From: Camarhynchus parvulus
Taxonomy: Eukaryota; Chordata; Aves; Passeriformes; Thraupidae
Assembly (NCBI RefSeq): GCF_901933205.1
Contig: NC_044571.1
Coordinates: 11,796,420-11,860,419 of the forward strand
DNA length: 64,000 nucleotides
Direction: 5' to 3'
In this document: positions 49,501 to 63,105 of the stretch, in pieces
How the letters are laid out: every line of letters starts with the position of its first letter
Position numbering within the stretch: position 1 is the stretch's first letter
Made by a program: the position numbers and the translations under genes
The notes under the pieces: generated by a model
Told to the model about the DNA's origin: nothing
The model's input: only the letters and a program-made list of their open reading frames with translations
The model's database searches: none

Positions 49501-51464
49501 ACTCACGCTATGGTACTCTGAATAATTCAGAGAACATAAAAAAATGACCATGATTTTTGCATCCAGTTCCACTTGTATCTTAAAACGGTGGAATTGTTAT
49601 TGTGCTCCAGAGGGTCATGGATGCTAAAAGTGCTTTCTTGTTTTTTTCTTTAATGAAACTTTTAGTCAGAAAGCTTTTACAGAAGTGATGATTTTACAGA
49701 TTTAGTTATGAAAATTTCACTTCCAAAACAAAAAGCCCATGTTTTGTTACTTTATTGTTCTTTGGACACTATACCAGGGATCCCTGAATTTTTCTCTAAA
49801 GTGGCAAATTTTAATATTTAAGAGCCTGATGGAGTTTATTACTACCTTGCTCTGCAAATGAAGGTTCTGTAAACATGAGCTTGGGTTGTGCATGTTACAT
49901 AGTGGAAACAGATTCTTCTTATGTTTGGAGCGGTTAAGAAAATTGAATATACCATCTACCATCTTGCATAAATACTAATAGGAAAAATGTACAAAAGGTA
50001 TAAATTGAAGTTGAACGCAAAGCTGCATAAATCAAATAAATTCAAATGTGCAATTTATGTGAACACCTTGGTTTTGATACTAAAATGAGAGTTTGTCAAC
50101 CACTCCAATGGACTCCTTCTAAGAAAGGTGGATCAATTTAAGCTTTAGTCTCTATTCCGACACACTGCACTTTAATTTCCTTTTCTAGCATTTCAAAGCT
50201 CATATTGGTAAAAGAAGCTTTGCTGGATTCTTACACATGCCTCATTTTCCACCCTTTTCCACTCTGTGCTACTACTTGTCTTCTTTCACAGTATGAAAGA
50301 AGGGCTGGTGTGAGCCCTTTTAAGAGAAGTGAATTTACCTTGAGTTAGTCTCTTTTGCTATAAAGGGATGGTAAACTTTGCTCTAAGGCTTTCTTTTGGG
50401 TAGCTACGGTCCACTGTACAGGGCCAAATTTCAGTTCTAGGGTTCCTTTCCCATTGGCACCTTGCTTAACTGCTCCTTCTGGAGGCCAGCTGAAGGAGGA
50501 GGCATCTCTGTGAGTTCTGTGCGGGAGTGCTAAACTCAGGTTATACTTCATTCTGCATCACCAAGGGGCTTTTCCAGAGTGGATAGGTATCCTGGAAAGG
50601 AGTAGTTCTTCAGATTATTAACATAAATAGATCTGCAATTTAAGGGCAAATTACCTAAATAAGAAGTGAAGAGAAACAGGTATTTTCAGAGACAGATGGA
50701 GAGTAAGAAATTATTCAAAATGCTCTGTGCTCCCTCTGGGAAGTTTTTGGACTCATGAAAGAGAGGAGGCACCTTAACAGCTGCACAAAGGAGGAATGAA
50801 GAGATATCCAAAATCCTTCTGAGCTTTGAAGAAACAACCCACAGCACATTCATTGGTAAGAGGGATGGGTGAAAGGTCATGTGCAAAGTAGTGGGTGAAA
50901 AAGTTTTGTTTTCCTTACAATAATGCAATGAGTTACTGACCAAGAGTAAACAGTCCTTTGTCATCTTCCCTGAGGGCCACACACTAATCTGTGACATTAA
51001 TCTGTACATCATGAGAAGAAGGCAGACAGCCAGGGCTCCTCTGCTGTGCTAATGTTTCCAGTTTTCTTTCTGAACTGTAAAAAAATAGACAATCCTCCTT
51101 GCAGTGACAGCATGTCCCGTAAAACTCATTACAAAAAGCTTATGTGCTTGAGCATTAACCATGAATAATCATTTAAATGCTAAACAAAAATGGAGTTTGA
51201 CCTCAAATTTGGGGAAAAAAAGCGCTTTAAAGTGCATTATTTATGAGATGTCAAGAAACTGCACATTCTCAGTGGTAAAACTATGTTATTATCTAGTCAA
51301 TGTAAGTGAAGAATAAATACTTCCATTGATTACTGAAATTTATAAACCAAAATCCCATGAAAAGAAAACTTCAGACCCTAATTGACATAATGAAATATGA
51401 AAGCTAAAGTGTGTTATCAGAGTAGCAAGCAGAGATTTTTCTTTTCTCATCCTGTGTTTTGTTG
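46537..51464. other. Unassigned DNA without recognisable genes
   Basis: No gene is seen. A poly-T run lies at about 46870-46884. A GTGTGTGAGAATAAAGACTG sequence near 49095 looks like an LTR polyadenylation region, but no LTR ends were found. Positions 48600-48880 are GC-richer without clear identity. Confidence 0.5.
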
Positions 51465-51504
51465 CAGGGCGGCACCACTTAGACACACATCAGTGCCAGG
51501 GGGA

Positions 51505-51677
51505 TCATGGAGCAGCTCATCTCGAGTGCCATCCCATGGTGCATGCAGGACCAGATGATGTGTAGATGTGGCACTTGGGGATGTGTTTTAATGGTGGATT
51601 TGGCAGTGCTGGGGTAATGGTTGGACTCAGTGATCTTGAAGGGGTTTTTTCCATCCTAAATAATCCAGTGATTCTAA
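51505..51677 (+). mobile_element. CR1 LINE with internal deletion
   Basis: GGAGCAGCTCATCTCGAGTG, CCATCCCATGGTGCATGCAG and ACCAGATGATG come from CR1 ORF2. They then join, near 51557, directly to GTGTAGATGTGGCACTTGGG and the 3' UTR that ends with a degenerate CCAGTGATTCTAAGG tail. Sequence that normally separates these parts, several hundred bases, is missing. The copy is on the plus strand. Confidence 0.85.
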
Positions 51678-54600
51678 GGAATCTGGCCTAGAGTTGAAAA
51701 AAGAACAACAAAAGGAAGAACTGTGTTTTGTTTCAAACTTGTTTATGTCTCTTCAAGCTTCATGATTTGTTCCCGGAGTACAAGCCATGCTTATTCTTCC
51801 TCTTTGAGAGTTAACATCTAATTTCTTGACACTATAACAAATATACTCATAAAATCTATTTCAGTTTTGCTGGCCTTCTTGCCAGACTTTAATACTACAG
51901 TTTATCAACTCTTTCCAATCCGCTTGCATGAAACAGAGAAAGGGTGATCCAAACTCTTTTTGTTCTTGTAAGAGAAAAAAAGTCTTAAGCATTCCCAGAT
52001 GTTCAGGCAGACATATTCATTGATCAGGTGTTTTCTGAAATGCAGAGGCAGCACAGTACCAAGATTCAAGCAGATATTGATCTTGTTTCATTGCTCCCCA
52101 GCTCCAATAACCCTGGACCAGAATAAACACAGGGATGATTTTAACAGACACTTCCATTTATATCTTCCACCTCTCAAATTCAGCAGTAGGGTATTCATAT
52201 GAGGACAGAATCTGTACATTGAAATCCTCAGCACTGTGTGAAGAACAGTGGATTTGTACCTATAAATTGTTTTAAGCTTTGCTACTTAAAGAGGTTGTCA
52301 TCTGCTGAGTGACTCTTCTGGTCTGCAGCTGTACTGCTGGGGGGGAACACATCAATTGTCCTGGGATTTTTTTTTTTTAGGGTATGTGGTAAAAGGTTTG
52401 CTTTTATCATTGAAGATAAAGTCACCAATACTAGAAAGGGTACAGCTACAGTGTGGACACATGTACATATGTGTTTCAAAGATTACCCTGTATATTACTG
52501 ATTGTGCTGAAAGACTTACATGGAATTAATAGATCACATAATCTGCTCAGGTTTTCACATGTCTGCCTGCACTTGAACTACATTTGTAATTAGCACACGT
52601 TGTGCTAGTTTCATTAATAAAATTAATATATTAATACTGAAATAACAGTATAACCTTTTACTCAACAAGAGAACATCTGAACTTTGAAAATCCTGCTCCT
52701 ATTAGCCAAGAGACAGCACTTAAGTCTCAAAACCAGGGGAAAATAAGGCTGTGTATGGATGCAATTGGCCACAAAAGGTGGTTACATAAAAGTGTTTTGC
52801 CTATGTCTATACCTTGGACAACTGAAACTTATCCTTTCTATTAATGCTATTTGGGTAATATAACTGAGTCTATCTCATGGTTGCATGTTTAAGTAAATAA
52901 CAATAAATCAAAAAAATATGATCTTTCAAAAAGTGCCAAGAAACAACTTTCAATTATTCTGCAATATAGGCTTAGGTATTGTTATCTTAGCTTTCAAATC
53001 TACTGACTCAAGCAGGGAAAGATTCATTAATAATGCATTCTAACTTCACAGATTTTATACTAATTTTTCAGTTATCTCCATACATCAAGAGCATGGGATG
53101 AGCTTACAAGAAAAGAAGACCCCTGAGGAAAATAAACCTTACAAACTTAGCAAATGTATCTGAGAGCTACACTTTGAATTCATGTTTGTGATATGTGTTA
53201 TTACGTCTGCTTAGGCAGCAGTTAAAGTCTTAATTAATTTAATTTAAAAACTAATTTAGTTGCAATTGTACAAAGTAGAAAATTTAACCTGTTTGGCCAA
53301 TGATGGGTTTCTGTCACATTTAGGCAGACCCAGTTTTTAATGGGTTTGTTGTTTTTTATTTGATCTGTTCTAGTATATCTGTTGAAAAATTAACTCCCTG
53401 ACCCTTTAATAACTCTGACATATTATTTTCTCTCCTTTGACTTTTAGTTGCACTGGTATTGCTAGCAAATATGTAAGGATTGTGTGCATATAGGAGCTTT
53501 CTCTGCTGTTGTAAAAGATTCTTCAACACATAGAAATAGGAAACAAGCAGTTATCTAGAAGAAACTGTATATTCTTGTTATTCACTTAAACAATGTATTT
53601 TGTGACATCTTATATTTGAAGTAAAACTTGTTGTTATAATAGTATCCATTTTTTTAACCATTTAAAATCAAATGGATTTTGAGAAGTACAAAGTACTTGA
53701 TATTTGTTAAATGATGGGTGTTTTGTTGTTGTTTACATTTTAAAATTCATATTTTATGGAATGTAATGAAACATGAAATCACTCTCATATAAAGTAAAGG
53801 TGTGTGGTCACGATGCATTGGATATCTATTATTTCATTGATCTTCAAAAATTGGTCTGGATCTACAGTGAATTTCCAAAAATGGAACTAAAATGGGAAAA
53901 TGTGGAGCACAGTTGTTCATAATTAAAGTCAATAATTGAATAACTCCTTTAGAAGGTCTATGGGATTTTCTTCTAGTGACCATTCTGTTTCTTATAAATA
54001 CAATAATTTTACCTCTGTGAATGTTCACAAGAACAACTTGGTAGCACTTGTAAAAGATCAGCCAGTACTGCAACTGTAAGTGAATTTTAAGTGAATTGTG
54101 AGTGAGCTGTAGGCTAACACATACACCCAGGAACTATGCTTGTACTGCTGTGCAGACAAGCTATTACAGAATAGGAAAGAGACACACAAGAAAGTTATGC
54201 AAATGGGAACACAGAGAACCTGTTTTGAAATAGGTTCTTTTTTTCAACTGTTCTGAATAACAACTGCAAAAACATTACATATCTTCTAAACCTAATCCAT
54301 GTCAGTAAGCAGCAAAATAAAGATGTAATTTAAATATTTACCTCTTTTAAGTAAATGTATTAGGTAAAAATAAAAAAAAACCAGGTGTTTCATAGCCTAT
54401 AAAGTGTTGAAAATTAATTGCCTTGGTATATCTCAATACACAGATAAACAAAAAAAAGGCAACAAAAGGACAGTTAACAACACTCACAAATGGGACTCTT
54501 CATAATACAGCTCAGTACTGGTTTCAAGGACATAACAGAACTTCTGAAAAGAATCCCATCTAAGTTTAATTTAAAGCCACTAGAAGTTAGTCTTGAAAAA

Positions 54601-56009
54601 TGAAATTAACAATTACAATTCTCTTCTTTTTTATTTGAGCGAAGTGATGTTGGGGGTGTATTTTACCTCTTCATAACAGAACACATAGGAAAAAGAGCCC
54701 AAATACTCAGAAATCTGAAACCTGACTGTTCCCTTACAGAAATAAATTTTCAAGTGTGTACTTATATATATCCATTTTTTTTTAATTCAGGAATTAATAT
54801 GTTCAAAAATACACAGCTCTGTTTTTGTCAACTTGCTAATACTTTTGATTTAGCTTTTGATTTTCTTTGAGTCATCCCAAACAGAAAAGTTCATAACAGT
54901 CACTGCCAACAGGTGGATGAAGGTGTTCCTACCCATTGGTGCTGGCTTTCATCTCACCCCATTTGACATTTAACAACACCACAGTGGTACCACTTGGCAT
55001 TCCTGTTCCCTGCTCAGCCCAGGAATACACAGGCCAGTAATTGCAATGGCTTTTCAGTGACCAAAACATGGATTACTGAGGATACAGTCCCTGGAAGCAC
55101 CTTTGTGAATCTTTCACAAGATAATGCTGAGCACCCTGCCTCTGGACTGGGCGAGCTGAGGAGATTTGACTTTGCCTTCTGGCCCTGAAAAATGTATGGC
55201 TTTTAGACAGATTCCACAAGAGAGATGCCTTTAAAGCAGCTTTTCTTGAGATGGAATTCAGGAAAATTTCCCTGGAATTTCATGGAATTTCCCCCTGTGG
55301 GGGAAAATAAAAATAGCCAAAGTATAGCCTAGAAATGTGAGACCTGATTTTTAGAATTTTGGTGAGTTGGCTGTAAATCACAAAGTTCTAGCTGTCTGAC
55401 AGAGCTGTCCAGTGCAAAGTGCAAGAGCCTCCAAATGTGAGCTTTAGTGCAGGCTGGACAGTACAGGATAGAGCCTGGCCTGTGCAAAAAGCCCAAAAAC
55501 CTCAGCAGCCACTAGATCATTTTAAGTCCTTTTTTAGTTTTTATGGGCAGTCTGAGGTACACACATACACTCAGTAAGGTACAAGCACATGTCTTTATTT
55601 TAGGTGCGCTCAGGGTAGTGGTAGAATGTTACCAATGAGGTGTTTCATGACTTGCATGCCCACCCAAACACCCACCCACCAACACCAATGCTTCAGCACT
55701 ATTTATGATCACCTTCCTGCACAAAGGACTAAGGTAGGTCAGAAAATGATTGTGTGACCAAGACCATGGCTCTCTCATCCTTAATGTCCTTAAGAGCAGA
55801 AGATTCTCCAGAGGTAAAATTCTGTCATAACCTATGACAGCACCGGGATTGTCTCCTTTTCTTCTCTTTGTTCAGGTTATTGCACTCCAGTCAAACCATC
55901 TAAGGACTCAGAATCTCACCCTTTGTGCTGCTGATGAGCAACTTTATTGCAGCAATAGGGAAAGAACACACCTAGCTTTTGTCATCCCAGCTCCTGGTAG
56001 GGTGGGAAA
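51678..56009. other. Unassigned DNA
   Basis: No gene is seen. A T10 run lies at about 52368-52378. Positions 54880-55200 are GC-richer and hold a 64-codon frame without recognisable features. Confidence 0.5.
55288..55306. repeat. Perfect 8-bp hairpin with 3-base loop
   Basis: TTTCCCCC, TGT, GGGGGAAA form a perfect inverted repeat. It sits just after two direct copies of GGAATTTC (about 55274-55292). It is not followed by a T-run in the manner of a bacterial terminator and is not interpreted as one. Confidence 0.8.
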
Positions 56010-56055
56010 GACAGGATTGTTACTCTAGATATGACAGGGTTGTTACTCTAGATAT
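56010..56055. repeat. 23-bp tandem duplication, two copies
   Basis: GACAGGATTGTTACTCTAGATAT-type units lie at 56010-56032 and 56033-56055 with one difference (A to G at the sixth base). This is a recent local duplication. Confidence 0.95.
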
Positions 56056-59000
56056 AGGGGAAGTGAAGAGGCAAAGGAAAAGGCCAGCCTGCAGGTAGAG
56101 TGGGATGGTTGGGTCACAAAATTGCTTCAGCAATGAGCAAATCTGTTATCTTTCAGCTAATGCAAATTTAAAATTGCTGTGTTATCGCCCTATTGATAGA
56201 TTGCTTGTCACTAGTTTCAAAGCTTTCTGAGACAAACCATAAAACAAATACTAAAAGAACATTTTCAGAAGCAGCCATATAGGCAGAGAAAGCAATTAGG
56301 AGTAGAAACAGGATAAGAAAAGAAATCTCTTCAGGATGATGAAAAAAACCACTGGGAACAATATCATGAAAGTATCCACGCCTCACTGCTACTGAGCAGC
56401 TCATATGCACAGAAAACTTCATAGAAGGAAATAGCAACCCATCTGACACAAATATTAAGAGATGAAAAGGAGGTGGGGCAAAACATTTAAATACTTTTGA
56501 AGGAAAAATGGACCACAGTGCAGTTGTTGATTCTGATAATTTACAATATGAAATTGTTGAATACTTTGAAAGCATAGCTCCTCTATAAAAACTGAAATAC
56601 AGTATTACAGTGTTAACCACTGAGTTGTGATTTGTTGACTCTTTTAGAGTGACAGGCAGTTCCTGTAGCTTTTATTCATGAATGGCCATGTTAGACCTCT
56701 CTTCTCCAAGACACTCTAAGAGATAGCACTACAGACAGATGGTCTGGCCTTTACAAAGCAGGTGGATGTATTGGCTATTAAAAGAGAAACTTTGGCATGA
56801 GGTTCCCTGAGAGTAACCAGCAGGCAGACTCTCCTGGGTGGAGGTGGAATGTTTTAACAAAATGCCTCCATTACCCCTATGGGAACAGAAGGAGGTGTCA
56901 CCATCCTGTATGGGGTGACTGAAATGAGGGGACACTAGAGAGGGTCAGCCCTGCTTACCCATGGGGATGGCGACCTGAGATATGCAAGAGAAACAAGCAG
57001 ATTAAGGTAAGCCTACAAGGAATTCCTTTCCCTGTGTATTCCACCTTGGTTTTTTTTCACTCTTTCATCACAAATTAGGTATGGTTCTCGTGAAGATATT
57101 TCCATTACACAGCCTGAAAGTATTTATGGGTTTAAAGAAAATCCTTGTGCACGTATCACATGGAATTGGTGCTTCAAATCAAACTCTTTTATCTGGGTTA
57201 TGAAGAGAAATTTTTTTCAAAAACATGGAAGACCTTAAGGTTTCACTTAACATTAAAACCTAGAGTCTCATTTAAAAGAGTTACCTTTGCTGCTCAAATA
57301 GGTGCAAGAAAGTAATTTATATCCCCATGATTCAGGACATAGGAATTATAAAATCCCTAAGCTATTCTTATACAAGGGAAGAAATTTTGTCAATGCATCT
57401 GGAGAAGCCCTATTTCAAATGTTGGGGACAAAAGTGAACAGTAAGTTATTTTTCCATGGGGAGGTAGGATGCCCACAGCATCTCTAATGTCTTTCCTTGC
57501 TGCATGACCAACAGAGCTTCATGTCCCAAGTTTTCCCAGCACCAGCATGATAAGTGAGCTTTCTATCTTCCTTTGACTCAGATTTTTATTCTGTCTAAGG
57601 AAGAGTACATCTTTCACATACTGTGACTCAACAGAAAATTGCTGTCATCCCTGCATTTTTTTTTGTCCTTAGATCACATTTTAAGTACCTATTGCTCATG
57701 CTATAAAAATAATGAAATATCGTGGAAAATATAGATTATGGACAAATTAAAGGATAGCTGTTCTACCTATAGACCTGCACAAGAAACTATAAAAGATGTG
57801 TCTTAAAAAGTAAAATAATTTATGAATATATAATTAAAGCGTATTTTCTAACTGCATTTTTAAAATAACTTTTTTACTGTTGGAGAACATTCCACAATAA
57901 GGAGCCACACTGAAAAAACCAAGGATTCCCACTGTTCTTTTGCACTATGCTGCTCTGATGTTAGCCTTTTATCCCTGTAAAGGTGCTTTCTTGACAGCTC
58001 AGTGATTAATGGAAAAGAGGTGAGTTGTTAAATATTCAGCTTTCATGTCTTGTATTCTCTTGACAGAGATCTGTAAGAGTCACACATATGTAAAAATCCT
58101 TTGAAATGTTGCACTCATTAAAAGATTTTCTAAACCTTTTCGGAAATTAAAAATGGAAAAAAAAAACCTCCAGTGGTTTTATATACAGTGAAAATGTCAG
58201 AAAAGCTAAGAACCCATTATTAGGTACTCCATTATGTCTGAAGCAGGAAGAGTGTTACCAGTAAATATAATATTCTCAACACTAACTCCCACAGATTTTA
58301 ATGGAAAAATATTTCCCACTTTTCAAACCTTGCAGGCATAAGAGGAAATGACTACTTAACCAGGATTATCTTGTTTCCTCCCCTTTAAAGATATGTATTT
58401 TGATTTTAAAAATATTACTTTATCATTGTTGTCCTTTTCTATTTAGACACTTAGACATAAGCAGCATTCCTGTTTCTCATTCTGACATGTCTTTGACATT
58501 GTGCCTCTGCTGCAGCCAAGCCTCAAGCTGTGGCGCACTTTTTCATCAGCATTTTTCAAAATAAGTTGTTACAGGGACACTGAAGAAACTCCTCCTGAAT
58601 AATGACACCACTAACTTGAAAGAGACAGCTCTATGCAAGGAATTTATTAGTTTTTGGTAACTCTGCAATGGCTCTTTGTGCTCTTTTCTGACAAGGGATA
58701 GCCTTTAATGTGTACAATGGAAGTGTGGCAGTGAAGGAAAAGTCACTTGACTACAACAGACCACCAGCATCACTGAGGAAGTGCCCACAGCTCCTGGCCC
58801 ATCCTGGGAGGTGACAGTAATTCCTTTTCTCCAACTAACCCAAGCCTTTGCCTCTCTGTGAGGACTACAAAATGAATATTGGTGGCCTACAGTTAGACCC
58901 TATGTAAAAGCCTTGCCTGGTGAGTTAATGAGTTGGATTCACACAAATTATTTCTGGGGGAAAAAAAATTACACATTTCTCAGCCGTTCTGATCAACAGA

Positions 59001-60135
59001 GCCAAAACTTTAATGAGGAATTAGCTCCTGGAAGTTCCGGGACTCAGGTTATCAAAGCTTTGTCAACATGACAAATTGCCTGACAAAATCTCTCTTTATC
59101 TAAGAACTATTTGTGTATACCAGTGGATGAATGAATATATGTAAAGGGGCAGGGGTGGACACTGAAATGTGAGGAACAGACTGTCTACCTGATGATAATT
59201 TCTAAACTACTTCTGGCCTCTAAAGGTATTTCTGTTCTAGTCGGATTTGATGATTGCGCAGATTTTACTAGCAAGCGCAGAAACAAATATGAGCAACAGA
59301 GAGAATTTGGCACAGACCATCACAGACCAATTCAGAAACAAATGCAATGGTCCATGAGAGGTACAGAGAAACAAGATGGCAAGCACACCCTTGTCAAAGA
59401 TGGTGCAGAGCTCTCCCTCAGGCAGGATCTGCACCATCCTGCATAGCTGATTTTAGTCATGAGCAGTCATTCTCACAAATCTTATGTGACAGTAATAAGC
59501 TTAAAACTGAAAAACAATAGTTAAGATAAATGGATATAGAAATGCTAAAGCTTCAAAGGCCCAGTGAAGAGTGCCCTATCAATGATTCTCAAAAGGCAGT
59601 GCACTTGCTGACCACCTTTTTTCTTCATCTTATCTATTTTTATTTTGTTTTTCTCCTATTTTCTTATACATGCATCCTATTTTCTGATACCTAATAATTG
59701 AAATCTGCTTTTATGTATAAGTATTCAACAGAAACACAACTAGATAATTATATACCCATCATAGTCTAATATAATTCACACATTAATGTATTTCCTGCAA
59801 CAGAATTTATTTGTATTTCTTGCAGTTTTTATCTAAGAAACAGAAGAAGTCAGTATTAGTTTTGCAGGCTGACGTTAACCTAAGTAGAATGTTATTAAGG
59901 AATCTCTCACTAAATATGTGTGGTAGTCCTGGCTTCATGAACAAGACAGATTCTTTCTGCCCCTTCATTAGAGTCATAACCCAAGCACACAGTGTACATC
60001 CTCCTTCTTTTCTGCATTTAGCTGCTGCTTGTAGCATGGTCCAGTACCCCAAAGAGAGCGTCTCTGGATTTCCCTTTCCTCTGCCACAACACGGGCATCA
60101 TGTGCTGTCCTACTGATATTCCCTGTAAAAGACTG
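56056..60135. other. Unassigned DNA without recognisable genes
   Basis: No gene or repeat is identified. A 150-codon minus frame (56620-56168) is the longest non-repetitive open frame in the window. It is within the length expected by chance and has no recognisable domain. A hydrophilic 84-codon plus frame at 59192-59446 follows an acceptor-like TATTTCTGTTCTAG but is otherwise unsupported. Confidence 0.5.
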
Positions 60136-60141
60136 AAGTGG
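60136..60141. repeat. Left target-site duplication (AAGTGG)
   Basis: This exact 6-bp copy is repeated at 60535-60540 on the other side of the LTR. Confidence 0.9.
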
Positions 60142-60534
60142 TGTGAGAGGGGTCACAGGGGTCTTAGGATGAGGGAAGAGACGGACATCTGACTCCATGT
60201 TACAGAACGCTTGATTTATTATTTTATGATATATATTACACTAAAACTATACGAAAAGAATCGAAGAAAAGGTTTCATCTCAGAAGGCTAGCTAAGCTAA
60301 GAATAGAATCAGAAAGAATGATAACAAAGGCAGCTGTCTCAGACTCTGTCCAAGCCAGCTGGGCTGTGATTGGCAATTAATTATAAACATCCAAGATGGG
60401 TCAGTCAAAGATCCACCTGTTGCATTCCACAGCAGCAGACAATCATTGTTTACATTTTGTTCCTGAGGTCTCTCAGCTTCTCAGGAGGAAAAAATCCTAA
60501 GGAAAGGATTTTTCATAAAAAGATGTCTGCGACA
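60142..60534 (-). mobile_element. Solo LTR, 393 bp, minus strand
   Basis: On the minus strand the element starts TGTCGCAGACATCTTTTTAT and ends GGGGTCACAGGG... CTCTCACA, with TG...CA ends. Perfect AAGTGG copies flank it. It has an AATAAA signal on the minus strand (60215-60220) and a TATA-like TTTATAATTAATTG in the region 60380-60395, both at sensible LTR positions. I recognise it as a very common songbird LTR. The 6-bp duplication points to a class II type integrase. No internal retroviral region is attached. Confidence 0.93.
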
Positions 60535-60540
60535 AAGTGG
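60535..60540. repeat. Right target-site duplication (AAGTGG)
   Basis: This is an exact repeat of 60136-60141, directly adjacent to the LTR end. Confidence 0.9.
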
Positions 60541-63105
60541 TTATGTTTCACCCCAAGATTCCCTCCTCCTTTTCTGCTGTTTGCCAGTATTTACTTGTTT
60601 TAACTCAACCCATGTAGAGATTTTGTGGGCTTCCTGCATGCCAACTGCCTGACGTCTGAACTTCTGGTTTTGAACAGGCTGGATTTTTCATTTTGCTGGA
60701 GGCTCTCAGTTTATGCCTGTTACACCTACGCCTAATCTACTTCCTATTTATTGCACTAATTGCCACATGTTTTTTCAGCTTTCTCAGAGCAAGTTGTCTG
60801 ACTAAAGGTCTTTCAAGGACACTACAAATTCCTCTGAAGTTATTTCTACAATTTAGGTTGTTCGCTGAAACTTGACCAGAACACCTGACCTGACATATTG
60901 GACTATTTCTGAATATCACAATTAGCATTAAAGATCAGGTGGGCTAAACTCCATAGTATGCATTTTAGCATCAGTCATATCAGATTGATTACTTATCATC
61001 TAATCCCTTCCAGAAGCAAGGTAGTGTTCTCTGTGTTGCTAAAACATAAAGAGGCTTCGGCCTGCAAATAATGGGATCATTTGGGATCAGTGTGGAGCGG
61101 AGCACTAATAAATACTGCTTTGAAATTTGTAATCCCTGCACAGAGATTACAGATTCTACTGCACATTTGCATGTGGAAGGTTTTCTCTGTTTTGTTTCCC
61201 ATTAAAATTGGCAGTGCGGCAGATAGCAGATGCACCCAAACACAAGGTCTGATTCTTTGAAAAGTTGCTGAAATATCAAATGAAAGCTATGCTAAGCAGT
61301 ATGTGTTTGGATCTTAGTGCAAGGATTCATGCTGAGATTACACCGTAACCTGAAAGAGTTTTCAGTATCCAGAGATGCCAATCAAATGAAAACTACAAAG
61401 GCTCACTGGTAGCCTCCATCTTTGTAGAATCCTGTGGGATGCTCGGCAGTTGTAAAATGTCCTCTAATAAGAAGGGCATTGAATAGATTGTATAGAAATT
61501 TTAATTATCCAGTTTAATTTTTAGTGACACTTTTACTGTATGGAATAAGTTTGCTCTTTGCCTTTCTCTTCTTGTCTGGGAAGAGTGTGGTAAGGGAATG
61601 AGGAAGAAAGCAATGTCCTTTACAGGATTTAGACCAATATAGGGTTCATGATGTGCACTGAAGAAGGAGGACCTAAGGAGCAATAACTGTAATCTAAAGC
61701 TCTTTCAAAGAAAAGAGCAAAACAATTATTGCTGCTGTGGTATCAGCTGCCATGACCCGACATGACTAGTTGATGTGGCTCTACAGAGTCTGTATATAGT
61801 GGAACAGAAGTATTTCCTCAAGAAATTTGCAGTCTTTGTGGTGAGCAAACATATAGAAATTCATGTGGACACTGTGAATCAAGCAATAATTTCAGTCACA
61901 TTTCATCCTGTCTGGCCATCATCAATAAATGTATTTAATTAATAAGTTGTCTGAAAGAGGATGATACTTGTCTTAGGTCTATCTGCCATGTATGAAATGC
62001 ACAAGTGAGTGTTAGAGGATTCTTGATGTTCAGAGGTACATTCTTGAAGTTCAGAGTTCTTGAATTTCTGATGAGTTAAGGTAAGGATGTGGGAGGATGA
62101 AGATGTTTCTGAGATAATGACTTTCTTTTGTTCAATGACTGTCACTTGTATGGAAGATACTGGGGAAGGAGAAAGTCTCTTCTACTCTCAGGGTATTTGG
62201 GTGAAACTTCAGCAGGAGAGGAAGTCCCTTTCATTACAAGAACTACCACTTGTGAAGACTCTGCTGTTCCAGAATGTGCCCTTTCACAGAAATCTTTCTT
62301 GCTTTACTGATACAAGAAGTGCCTGTCCCACCTCTGCTAGCAGTATAACCAGAGACTAATTGGAAACTGAATTCTTTAAAATGCCTCTCAGATAGAAAAG
62401 TGGAGAACAGTCCATTGCTGGCAGGTATTATAGCTCTGCAAAAGGCACAGTGTTTGAATTCCAGGTAATCCTTTCCATTAGTTACATTAGAAAAACTCTC
62501 AAGAATAGTAACAATAAAAGAAGGCAGAACCCAGACTAGAAAGTCATAATTATTCCGGACAAGAGACAAACATTTATCATAAGGGTGGTAGAGACTGTCT
62601 AAATAGAGAAAGCTAGCTATGTTTGAAGAGTAAGAAACAGAACTGGAATCCACAAAACCACAAAAAAGGGCTATGCCCTTTGTGGGAAGGAAATAGGTGG
62701 TAGCAGTATTTTGTGTAAGTCTCTATCTCCAGCAGGCAAGGAAAATTACTAAAGGGAAAAGTGTACAGCCCTCTAGACAGTGAAGCCTGGGAAAGAGAGA
62801 AGGCACATTTTACATGCAGTTAGTATAAAATATTGAGAGTGCTTTTTAAGTCTTTAAAGAATCAATTATATTGTTTTTCTAATACAGAATTGTTTCAATT
62901 GTCCTCAGGTTTCTGAAACATTTATCTTCATACCGAGATACACAGTCTTGAATCTCATCTTATGTACTGGAAGGGGTTTGGATTGCAAAGACAACTGAAG
63001 ATGATTGACTTTAGAGAATCAGAAGTTTGAGACAGGAGAAACTCTTACAATGCCCTCCAGTACCATGCTTCTGAAATAAGCTTATCATTACTTAAATATG
63101 CCAGA
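60541..63105. other. Unassigned DNA, possible conserved noncoding patch
   Basis: No gene is seen. Around 61020-61420 the sequence contains CACATTTGCATGTG (octamer inside a near-palindrome) and unbiased composition. A 136-codon minus frame (62653-62243) has no recognisable domain. Confidence 0.4.

Noticed and set aside
56168..56620. 150-codon minus-strand frame, hydrophobic C-terminal half
   Set aside because: This is near the longest chance frame expected in 64 kb of about 60% AT DNA read in six frames. There is no recognisable domain and no splice or promoter context.
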